Origin: Acidimicrobiia bacterium
GTDB taxonomy: Bacteria > Actinomycetota > Acidimicrobiia > Spongiisociales > ZC4RG35
Reading direction: 5' to 3'
DNA length: 6,893 bases
NCBI GenBank assembly: GCA_009377735.1
Contig: WHTL01000209.1
Location: 1-6,893 of the forward strand
The notes beneath the pieces are model-generated. The model saw nothing but the letters and a program-made list of their open reading frames with translations, was not told where the DNA came from and made no database searches. Below, piece by piece: positions 1-5,811 of the stretch (positions are counted from its first letter, which is position 1; every line of letters begins with the position of its first letter). The position numbers were made by a program, and so were the translations under genes.

Positions 1-1
1 C

Positions 2-448
2 TGGCTGGGTTGGTTGGTGCCACGCATCTCTCCTGTGGTCTTCGTTGCTGACGCGAAGATCGACCGCCGTGACTTGGTGTGGGCTGCGCTCACCGTCGGG
101 TTCGAGAACATCATCGGCGAGCTGGCGGGTGGGATGAGCGCATGGATCGAGACAGGACGACCTACATCCCAAATCCCGATTGTTGAGGATGCCGGCAGTC
201 GGACTGTCGTGGACGTACGGCAGACCTCCGAGTACGACTCGGGTCACCGCCCAGACGCCATCCACCTCGAGCTCGGCGCCGTGGCGGAATCAGAAGGCGA
301 ACTTCCCGAAGACGACCTCCTGGTGCATTGCGGACACGGGGAACGGGCCATGACCGGTGCCAGCCTCCTCGCCCGGTCCGGGCACCCAAATGTGGCAGTC
401 TTCAAAGGAGTTCCACAGAGCCTCGGCCGACTGGTCACCGAGAAGTGA
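2..448 (+). CDS. Rhodanese-domain protein, C-terminal part (5' end outside window)
   Basis: The reading frame is already open at the window edge, so only the last 148 residues are visible. Residues 1-50 look like the end of a first rhodanese fold (WLGWLVPR, then VVFVAD, then ELAGGMSAW). Residues about 66-142 form a second rhodanese domain with the conserved VVDVR (69-73) and a six-residue active-site loop CGHGER (110-115) carrying the presumed persulfide-accepting cysteine. Rhodaneses move sulfane sulfur between thiols. The tandem arrangement and the WLGWLV stretch resemble the tails of metallo-beta-lactamase/rhodanese fusion proteins related to persulfide dioxygenases, so I infer that the missing N-terminus holds such a hydrolase domain. 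The domain end reads KGVPQSL rather than the usual glycine pair followed by a tryptophan. A TTG at 14 could be taken as a start but lies inside the conserved domain, so it is not used. The stop overlaps the start of the downstream transporter. Confidence 0.85.
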   Translation, partial: WLGWLVPRISPVVFVADAKIDRRDLVWAALTVGFENIIGELAGGMSAWIETGRPTSQIPIVEDAGSRTVVDVRQTSEYDSGHRPDAIHLELGAVAESEGELPEDDLLVHCGHGERAMTGASLLARSGHPNVAVFKGVPQSLGRLVTEK

Positions 449-1701
449 CTCAGCTTCGGCTGGGTCTCAAGGAGAACCTCCCCCAGTTCCTGCTGCTGGT
501 GGCCGTCAACGCCCTGGTCGGTGGCATGGTCGGCCAAGAGCGCACCGTCGTCCCCCTCCTCGCCGAAGCCGAGTTCGGGATCGCCGCCCAGGTCGGAATG
601 CTGTCTTTCATCGCCGTCTTCGGCGTCACCAAGGCCGCGGTCAACTACTTCGCCGGACGACTCGCCGACCGATACGGACGCAAACCGGTCCTGATCGTCG
701 GGTGGCTCATCGGGCTCCCGGTCCCTCTCCTACTCATGTGGGCGCCCACCTGGGAATGGATCCTGTTCGCCAATGTGCTCCTCGGGATCAACCAGGGCTT
801 GGCTTGGTCGGTGACCGTCATCATGAAGATCGACTTGGTCGGCCCCCGACAACGTGGCACCGCCATGGGGTTCAATGAGGCCGCCGGATACGGGGCGGTC
901 GCCGCCGCCGCCTGGGCCACCGGGGCCATCGCCGAGAACGCCGGACTCCGACCCGCTCCCTTTTTCCTCGGTCTCGCCTTCACCGCCCTCGGTCTCGGCC
1001 TCTCCGCCCTCTTCGTCCGGGAGACACGCGGTCATGTCACCCACGAAACCTCTACCGCTATCCCTTCACACAAGAACCACGACGGTAACCTCACTCCGGG
1101 TCAGGTATTCGCTTTGGCGAGCTGGAGGGATCAGACACTCTCATCGGCCTGCCGGACAGGGCTGGTCAACAACCTCAACGAAGGAATGGCCTGGGGGCTC
1201 CTCCCCCTCCTCTACGCCAGCGCCGGACTCGACCTCCACACCATCGGCGTGCTCATCGCCATCGCCCCCGCCGTCTGGGGCATCGGCCAGCTCGCCACCG
1301 GCGCCCTATCCGACCGGATCGGCCGCAAATCGCTCATCGCTGCCGGACAGCTCACCCAAGCGGCCGGACTGCTCACCATCGCCCTCGGAGGGACCATCGA
1401 GTACTGGGGGGCGGGTAGTGTCCTGTTCGGAGTGGGGACCGCCATGGCCTACCCGACGCTCATCGCCGCTGTCAGCGATGTTGCCCACCCCCGCTGGCGC
1501 GGTTCTGCCGTCGGAGTCTACCGGCTGTGGCGAGACATTGGATTTGCGGTCGGCGCCATCCTCGCCGGGGTCGTCGCTGACCTCTACACCATCAGCACCG
1601 CTATCGTCGTCGTCGCCGCCATCACCGCCGCCAGCGGCCTCGACGTCGCCCTCCGCATGCGAGAGACACTCCCCCGGTTGGTCTCCGACTCGAAAGCCTG
1701 A
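445..1701 (+). CDS. Major Facilitator Superfamily transporter
   Basis: This is a 418-residue integral membrane protein with the length and hydrophobic pattern of a 12-helix MFS carrier. The MFS signature loop appears twice, once per six-helix half: GRLADRYGRK at residues 71-80 and GALSDRIGRK at 286-295. A polar central loop lies at about 192-228 (RETRGHVTHE onward) and the C-terminal tail is short and polar. Such carriers move small solutes across the cytoplasmic membrane by proton-coupled or facilitated transport; the substrate cannot be read from sequence. The start is the GTG at 445, which shares bases with the TGA of the rhodanese gene, implying translational coupling. A longer frame back to 328 exists, but its product there is a low-complexity Arg/Pro stretch that is a shadow of the rhodanese gene. 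Coupling to a sulfur-handling protein hints at transport of a sulfur compound or a detoxification role, which is inference only. Confidence 0.92.
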   Translation: MTQLRLGLKENLPQFLLLVAVNALVGGMVGQERTVVPLLAEAEFGIAAQVGMLSFIAVFGVTKAAVNYFAGRLADRYGRKPVLIVGWLIGLPVPLLLMWAPTWEWILFANVLLGINQGLAWSVTVIMKIDLVGPRQRGTAMGFNEAAGYGAVAAAAWATGAIAENAGLRPAPFFLGLAFTALGLGLSALFVRETRGHVTHETSTAIPSHKNHDGNLTPGQVFALASWRDQTLSSACRTGLVNNLNEGMAWGLLPLLYASAGLDLHTIGVLIAIAPAVWGIGQLATGALSDRIGRKSLIAAGQLTQAAGLLTIALGGTIEYWGAGSVLFGVGTAMAYPTLIAAVSDVAHPRWRGSAVGVYRLWRDIGFAVGAILAGVVADLYTISTAIVVVAAITAASGLDVALRMRETLPRLVSDSKA

Positions 1702-1731
1702 GGTGCGGCCTTTGGTGGTCAGATCCGTCGA

Positions 1732-1941
1732 GTGCCGTCGAGTGAGCGCCTCTCTCGGGTCGAGATGCTGGAGCGGCTGGGCGGAGGATCGCACCCGAAC
1801 GGCCTCGACCTGGGCGCTATCGGGCTGCGCCTCCGGGACGCTAGGGGCCTTGAGCGGCGGGGGCACCGATTTGCCGTGCTTGTCCAGTCGAACCATCTTC
1901 CCCTTTCCATCTGGCGGGTCGTCTCACCAACGATGAAATGA
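1732..1941 (+). CDS. Small hypothetical protein, possibly winged-helix
   Basis: A 69-residue frame starts at a GTG 31 bases after the transporter stop, in the same frame. Third codon positions are mostly G or C, as expected for a real gene here. The product has a helix-like start (SRVEMLERLGG), a recognition-helix-like stretch (IGLRLRDARGLERRGHRF) and a beta-hairpin-like end (LPLSIWRVVSP). This order recalls small winged helix-turn-helix proteins of phage and plasmid type, but I cannot name a family. No good ribosome binding site precedes 1732; an internal ATG at 1765 is an alternative start. It could also be a spurious frame, since overlapping frames on both strands are open in this GC-rich stretch. 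It converges on the ankyrin gene, with 31 bases between the two stops and no clear terminator hairpin there. Confidence 0.35.
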   Translation: MPSSERLSRVEMLERLGGGSHPNGLDLGAIGLRLRDARGLERRGHRFAVLVQSNHLPLSIWRVVSPTMK

Positions 1942-1972
1942 CCCAGATCGACGGAGCCTTGCTCGCCCATCC

Positions 1973-3001
1973 TCAGCTGTCCGCGGTGACGGGCTGCAGG
2001 ATCAGCTCCACATGGCGGTGTGCTTCGGTCAAGTGTTCACCGAAGACGCCGATTTCTCCCAGGCGGTGGCGACACCATCCGAGCGGTGTGGATCCGTGCT
2101 CGGTGTCGCGCCGATTGGGGTCGGCGCCTAGCGCCAGGAGGTGCTGCACCGAACGGGGCTTGCCCCAGTAGGCGGCTTCGTGGAGCAGCGTCCTCGATCC
2201 GTTCAGGTGCCCGGTGTCGGGGTCGGCGTCGACAGACACCCCGCTGGCGAGGAGCTGGTCGAGTGTCTCTAACCGTTCGCACACCGCTGCCGCACGACAG
2301 GCACGAGCCCGCAACGCGACTTGAATTCCTGAAAGCTCGTACTCGTCGAGCTTGCCGACACCGGCTGTCTCCACCAGGTCGTGGACGACCGCCCCAGCGG
2401 CGGCGAGTACATCGACAACCTCCCCGTTGCCGAATTCGACGGCATGGGCGAGGGCGGTACCACCCGGTACGGCGAAGCCGGTGACCTCGAGACCGGCCCC
2501 CGCCCCGACGAGAACCCGAACCATGTCCACCTCCCCATAACTGGCGGCCGTCACCAGCGGCGGTTCCGCGGCACCCACTGGCCCGTCAGCGGCGCCACCG
2601 GCGTCGAGCAACACCCTGGCGACCTCGCCGGCCCGATCATGGTCGGTGAGACCATGGAAGCGAGCCACACCGATATATCCGAGAGCAGAGTCGTTGTCGA
2701 AACACGAGCTGACCGCCTCGAACGCCAACGCAGGATGCTCAGAGACCAGTTGCCGCAGACCCTCGATGTCGCCGTGGTGGATAGCGTTCTTTCGCTCCAC
2801 CTCCAGCTTGAGGCGAGGCCACGAACCGAACCCGTACCGGCGAGCCAGCGCCAACTGCGCCGAGTTGAGATCGACGCGACTCGAAACTGCCGACAACTCA
2901 TCGACGGCGGCCGGGTCTGCTGCCCGGGCGGAAAGATGCAGCTCCTTGGCCTGACGACGCAGCTGACCCAGATGAGGGAACTCGCGAAGAACATCGGACA
3001 C
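1973..3001 (-). CDS. Ankyrin-repeat domain protein
   Basis: This is a 342-residue, probably cytoplasmic protein with no signal peptide or membrane segment. Residues about 10-70 form the helical preamble that many bacterial ankyrin proteins share (LRRQAKELHLSARAADPAA, then ALARRYGFGSWPRLKLEVE). Ankyrin-type helix pairs follow: a degenerate one near 70-95 (AIHHGDIEGLRQLVSEHP), then AGEVARVLLDAGG, then PLVTAASYGEVDMVRVLV, then ALAHAVEFGNGEVVDVLAAA, and near the C-terminus TLLHEAAYWGKPRSVQHLL leading to LGADPN. Ankyrin repeats are protein-binding scaffolds; the partner is unknown. The GTG start at 2999-3001 is supported by a good Shine-Dalgarno AAGGGAG (minus strand, 3007-3013) five bases upstream. 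No clear promoter is visible further up. Confidence 0.9.
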   Translation of the reverse strand: MSDVLREFPHLGQLRRQAKELHLSARAADPAAVDELSAVSSRVDLNSAQLALARRYGFGSWPRLKLEVERKNAIHHGDIEGLRQLVSEHPALAFEAVSSCFDNDSALGYIGVARFHGLTDHDRAGEVARVLLDAGGAADGPVGAAEPPLVTAASYGEVDMVRVLVGAGAGLEVTGFAVPGGTALAHAVEFGNGEVVDVLAAAGAVVHDLVETAGVGKLDEYELSGIQVALRARACRAAAVCERLETLDQLLASGVSVDADPDTGHLNGSRTLLHEAAYWGKPRSVQHLLALGADPNRRDTEHGSTPLGWCRHRLGEIGVFGEHLTEAHRHVELILQPVTADS

Positions 3002-3006
3002 GGTAT

Positions 3007-3013
3007 CTCCCTT
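3007..3013 (-). promoter_or_regulatory. Ribosome binding site of the ankyrin gene
   Basis: On the minus strand this reads AAGGGAG, followed by the five-base spacer ATACC and the GTG start. It decides the start codon of the ankyrin-repeat gene. Confidence 0.7.
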
Positions 3014-3214
3014 CAGCCCGGACCCGCATTCGGGCGTGAGGAAGACGCCGCTTCAACGTTCGCTCTTTGATCAGGAGGTGGACTCTGTCCTGCCCGCGGA
3101 CCCGGAGGCGCCCTCCAGCGCCTCCCACCATTCTACCAGTTTCAGGTCAGCCGGCGAGGACGCGGCACACTCGAGGGCGCTCAGATTCGGTTGGCCATTG
3201 GGTGTCCTCGAGCA

Positions 3215-3535
3215 GTGGCTATCCTGAATAGCCTTCCTGGGGGACACCTGGGTCGCTCGTGTACAGGGTTCTCGTCCGGGCTGGAGGAGGAGATCTCCGA
3301 CCTGTCTCCGTTCGGATACGAGGCGCTGGTCCCGGTTTCCCTTTGGTCGGCCAACGATCTTTCCGCTGCCCTGACATCCTTTCCGACGGCAAGTGCCGGC
3401 GTCAGGGAGGTCGTGATTGCAGTTTTGGGACTCTTCGGCGGCGTGGTCGGATGCGTTATCCTGATCCCCGATCACGGGCCCCTCCTCAGTCTCGCCTACG
3501 CGCCAATCATCCTGATCGGAGCACGAGTCAACTAG
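3215..3535 (+). CDS. Doubtful small membrane protein
   Basis: This frame gives 106 residues from a GTG at 3215 (a TTG at 3191 is possible). The C-terminal half contains two hydrophobic segments, VVIAVLGLFGGVVGCVILIP (about residues 66-85) and LLSLAYAPIILIGA, separated by a short polar turn, which would suit a two-helix membrane protein. The N-terminal third looks less protein-like. The only strong purine-rich site (GGAGGAGG near 3282) has no start codon at the right distance. It resembles no family I know. It may be a real small gene, a decayed gene, or chance. Confidence 0.28.
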   Translation: MAILNSLPGGHLGRSCTGFSSGLEEEISDLSPFGYEALVPVSLWSANDLSAALTSFPTASAGVREVVIAVLGLFGGVVGCVILIPDHGPLLSLAYAPIILIGARVN

Positions 3536-3603
3536 CCGCCGGATGTCGGCATCATTGACGTCCTCCCCGGCCCATCGTGTCCTTGCAGCTTTCTAAACAA
3601 GCG

Positions 3604-3633
3604 AAAAACCCCCAGGCCGATGACCTGGGGGTT
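3604..3633 (-). terminator. Rho-independent terminator of the tRNA
   Basis: Read on the minus strand this is a perfect hairpin. The arms CCCCCAGG and CCTGGGGG pair over eight bases (3609-3616 with 3624-3631), with a seven-base loop between them. A run of five T follows (3608 down to 3604), and two further A/T pairs can extend the stem. It begins three bases after the CCA end of the tRNA fragment, so it is the original terminator of that tRNA gene. It would now stop any transcription arriving from the right. Confidence 0.9.
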
Positions 3634-3635
3634 CC

Positions 3636-3680
3636 TGGTAGCGGGGGGAGGATTTGAACCTCCGACCTTCGGGTTATGAG
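3636..3680 (-). tRNA. Partial tRNA-Met (CAT), 3' part only: probable attachment site
   Basis: On the minus strand the parts appear in order: anticodon loop CTCATAA with anticodon CAT (3680-3674), 3' anticodon-stem strand CCCGA (3673-3669), variable loop AGGTC (3668-3664), and a full T arm in which GGAGG pairs with CCTCC around loop TTCAAAT (3663-3647). Then come the 3' acceptor strand CCCCGCT (3646-3640), discriminator A (3639) and encoded CCA (3638-3636). The matching 5' anticodon strand (TCGGG), the D arm and the 5' acceptor strand (AGCGGGG) do not follow at the expected places to the right, where the sequence is unrelated. It therefore cannot fold as a tRNA. Such 3' remnants are left as direct repeats when tyrosine-recombinase elements integrate into tRNA genes. 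The missing 5' side points right, so the element is inferred to extend rightwards, with the intact tRNA beyond the window. Confidence 0.85.
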
Positions 3681-3687
3681 TTATGAG
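3674..3687 (-). repeat. Tandem 7-base repeat at the recombination edge
   Basis: The anticodon-loop sequence CTCATAA (TTATGAG on the plus strand) occurs twice head to tail, at 3674-3680 and 3681-3687. The first copy belongs to the tRNA remnant. The second sits where the 5' anticodon strand should be and is preceded on the minus strand by ACGGA, which itself resembles a tRNA anticodon stem. It marks where tRNA homology ends. Confidence 0.75.
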
Positions 3688-3800
3688 TCCGTGTTCGCGA
3701 GCATGACCGTTGATCCGAGAATCCCGCTGTTCACGGGGGTTTCTGTCGGTTCAGTGCCTGGCTCATCCGGAGGATTCGAGGTCTGTTCACCCCAGTTCGT

Positions 3801-3817
3801 TTGACACAGGTTTGACA
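3801..3817 (+). promoter_or_regulatory. Paired TTGACA boxes upstream of the DUF6119 gene
   Basis: TTTGACA occurs twice, with TTGACA at 3801-3806 and 3812-3817, eleven bases apart or about one helical turn. Either could serve as a -35 element, but no good -10 hexamer lies 16-18 bases downstream of either. The pair might instead be a protein-binding site, for example recombinase arm sites near the attachment site or an operator. An eight-base repeat CTGTTCAC (3727-3734 and 3783-3790) lies in the same interval. The rest of 3688-3915 contains no gene I can support. Confidence 0.25.
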
Positions 3818-3915
3818 TGGGCCCCGGGATCACGTGTCGGTCACAAACGGAACTGGTTTGGTTCTGGAATTCGACAGTGGCTCTTCTAGCGTGAAAGTAC
3901 CCTTCGGGTGGTTAG

Positions 3916-5592
3916 ATGCCGTTACTCACCTGTTATCGACTGAGATCCCAGATCGCAGGCCATGCCGTCGAAGACCTCCATCAGGCCATTGATACCGGAG
4001 ATCTGACGTACGCCGAATATGGCCCTATCGCGGGCCGCAATTTCACAGCGTTCGTTCTTGTTGTCGAGAACGTTCCTCACGAACCGCCGTGGGGCCCTTT
4101 TGTTCGATCGGCATCGACAGAATCAGCCGAAGTTGAGATACCACTCAGCAACTCTCCAGGTGCGTTGGTGCTTGTAGAGGTTCCAGAGGCTGAATCAACT
4201 TTACGGTTCGCGTTTGCCTTTGGTGTCCTCGGCAGGTTTCTCCTTGCCAACAATGGCTATCAACGAGGCTTCGGGCTCAGGGCGGCCTTGAACATCATCT
4301 ATCCGGCCGGTGCAACGACCGTAGACGCGGCCCGACTCAGATCGGTGGATTCCAAGAGGCGGGGCCCAATCATCTTGCGGGCCCGGTCCCAGACGTCCGA
4401 GGCATCGGCTTTCGAGGAGTTCGATGTAGATCGACTCCGCGATGTCGTGAGCGCCGCCGTGGGAGTTCCCCATGACACCGAGCAATGGGGATCTCGAGTG
4501 AGCGGGGGAGATCCACTCCGGATGGACCTAGGCATTGAATTCGACGAACTGGGCAACCTGTGTCTTCGACTGCAAGCGGTTCATGATCGAGAGGACTATG
4601 TAGAAGACTTCGGCTGGATCGACAACATTCAACCGGTCACAGACCCGGACCTGAGGCGCCGTTTGGAGGATGAGATCATCCGTGTTCTGGATCAAGGCGC
4701 CGGGGCCGAATTGACCCTGGCTCCTCCAGAGATCATCGACTGGCAAAGAGTCAACGCTTTTCGATACCACTTCGACAGGCGTCAGGGACCAGCCAATGCC
4801 CCGGTTGTCCATCCAGAAATGCGCCTCAATGACTACCTGACCGGACTTCGCGCCCACGGGCTGGATGAGGACCTAACGATCGAAAAACTCAAGGCGAGGC
4901 GCATCTTGGCAGTCGATGGTGACGCTAACACGATACATGCCTGGCCGTTCTGGGCCTGTCTGGTCGGTGAGGTCGAGCTCGACGACTCCACTTTCGTCCT
5001 TGATAAAGGTGACTTCTATTACGTCCGAGAAGACTATATAGATGCCCTGGACACGTACATCAATGCGATCCCGGCAGTCCCGATCGACATGCCCACGGCA
5101 ACTCCAACTACTGCAGAAGGCGACTACAACGAGACAGCTGCAGAGGCCCACGGGTACGTGCTGCTCGATGGATCACAGAGAACGATCAGGATTCCAGGAC
5201 GCACCACGGCTGTTGAGATCTGCGATCTTCTCACCCCGAAGCGCGATCTCGTACACGTAAAGCGTCATTTCAGCTCAAGCAGTCTCAGCCATCTGTTCGC
5301 TCAAGGTGCTGTTTCCGCCGAACTCCTCCAGATGAATAGTGATTTCCGGCAACGAGCACATGAGCGGGTTGTCGAGTTCGCTCACGGGCTACCGGGATTC
5401 GACTTCTTCAACGCAGATGCATTGACCCCCACCGAGTTTCGTATTGTATATGCGGTTATGGCTCCGTGGGCTGGCCGAAACGCTGCGGATGCATTTCCGT
5501 TCTTCGCCAAAGTCAACCTAAGAAACGTGGTCGAGCAACTCCGAAGCAGAGGGTTCGGAGTCGGTCTACGACCGGTTGACACATCGCCATAG
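3916..5592 (+). CDS. DUF6119 / TIGR04141 family protein, function unknown
   Basis: This 558-residue protein is full length for the family (roughly 530-600 residues) and has no signal peptide or membrane segment. Family-like blocks are a short N-terminal strand (LLTCYRLR, 3-10), FAFGVLGRFLLANNGYQRGF (100-119) leading to GLRAALN, LRSVDSKR near 141-148, and ARSQTSEASAFEEFDVD (156-172). After a central region come YNETAAE (from 404) and the long block LLTPKRDLVHVKRHFSSSSL (438-457) followed by SHLFAQGAVSAELL. Near the end is PFFAKVNLRNVVEQLRSRGF. TIGR04141 proteins occur sporadically across bacteria, as expected of mobile cargo; no activity is established to my knowledge and I see no nuclease or NTPase motif. 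The ATG at 3916 is directly preceded by an in-frame TAG, and GGGTGG (3906-3911) is a modest ribosome binding site. GC content is clearly lower than in the genes to the left. The ATPase downstream is a likely partner. Confidence 0.82.
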   Translation: MPLLTCYRLRSQIAGHAVEDLHQAIDTGDLTYAEYGPIAGRNFTAFVLVVENVPHEPPWGPFVRSASTESAEVEIPLSNSPGALVLVEVPEAESTLRFAFAFGVLGRFLLANNGYQRGFGLRAALNIIYPAGATTVDAARLRSVDSKRRGPIILRARSQTSEASAFEEFDVDRLRDVVSAAVGVPHDTEQWGSRVSGGDPLRMDLGIEFDELGNLCLRLQAVHDREDYVEDFGWIDNIQPVTDPDLRRRLEDEIIRVLDQGAGAELTLAPPEIIDWQRVNAFRYHFDRRQGPANAPVVHPEMRLNDYLTGLRAHGLDEDLTIEKLKARRILAVDGDANTIHAWPFWACLVGEVELDDSTFVLDKGDFYYVREDYIDALDTYINAIPAVPIDMPTATPTTAEGDYNETAAEAHGYVLLDGSQRTIRIPGRTTAVEICDLLTPKRDLVHVKRHFSSSSLSHLFAQGAVSAELLQMNSDFRQRAHERVVEFAHGLPGFDFFNADALTPTEFRIVYAVMAPWAGRNAADAFPFFAKVNLRNVVEQLRSRGFGVGLRPVDTSP

Positions 5593-5811
5593 TGGGTTCA
5601 CAGTCGAAACCGCGGTCAAGATCTGGCCAACGACCTCAACACCAATGTCCTCGACTACGACGAGCTCGGTTGCGAGGACATCCTCAACCTGCTGGCAAGC
5701 CTTGGTGCGACACTGGTGGAGGACCTGATCTCAGATGGCGCTCAGACCCCACTAAGTGGTGCTATCAGAGCCCGACGATCCGGGAACGAAAGACTGACGG
5801 GCGGCCCCGTA
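5593..5811 (+). other. Open, coding-like frame without a start between DUF6119 and the ATPase
   Basis: After the TAG at 5590-5592 the same frame stays open through 219 bases and runs straight into the ATPase gene. Part of it reads like true protein, for example LANDLNTNVLDYDELGCEDI and then LNLLASLGATLVEDLISDGA, with G/C-rich third positions. No ATG or TTG occurs in this frame here; the only canonical start is a GTG at 5716 without a ribosome binding site. Frame +2 offers a short stretch from a TTG at 5576 (reading HSGFTVETAVKI) that would join this segment through a single frameshift near 5620. It may be a broken small gene, a sequencing-error frameshift, an N-terminal extension of the ATPase from a non-standard start, or leftover sequence. 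I do not recognise a family. Confidence 0.45.

Larger units (their letters stand above)
3002..3603. other. 602-base stretch without a firmly supported gene
   Basis: Between the ankyrin start and the tRNA terminator I see two weak coding signals on opposite strands. One is a small plus-strand membrane-protein frame (3215-3535, listed separately). The other is a minus-strand stretch ending with a stop near 3071, whose last 38 or so residues (from NLSALECAASSPADLKLVE onward) have coding-like G/C-rich third positions but no plausible start or upstream continuation. That second piece could be the remnant of a decayed gene. A six-base inverted repeat, GGCTAT/ATAGCC with a five-base loop, lies at 3217-3233 and has no T-run. 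Positions 3536-3603 hold nothing recognisable. Confidence 0.5.

Noticed and set aside
328..444. Upstream extension of the transporter frame to a GTG at 328
   Set aside because: The extra 39 residues are Arg/Pro-rich, lie wholly inside the rhodanese gene in another frame, and the GTG at 445 gives a normal MFS N-terminus.
1306..1896. 196-residue minus-strand frame opposite the transporter end
   Set aside because: Asp/Gly-rich antisense shadow without recognisable domain or ribosome binding site.
854..1936. Long plus-strand frame overlapping the transporter
   Set aside because: The product is low-complexity Ser/Pro/Thr sequence, the usual shadow of a GC-rich gene; the transporter frame has clear MFS motifs.
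2381..3070. 229-residue plus-strand frame opposite the ankyrin gene
   Set aside because: No domain; it mirrors the ankyrin-repeat gene, which has conserved repeats and a good ribosome binding site.
3217..3233. Inverted repeat GGCTAT/ATAGCC as a terminator
   Set aside because: The stem is only six bases and no T-run follows on either strand.
3899..3909. Small hairpin (ACCC/GGGT) just before the DUF6119 start as a regulatory element
   Set aside because: Four base pairs with a three-base loop are expected by chance in GC-rich DNA.
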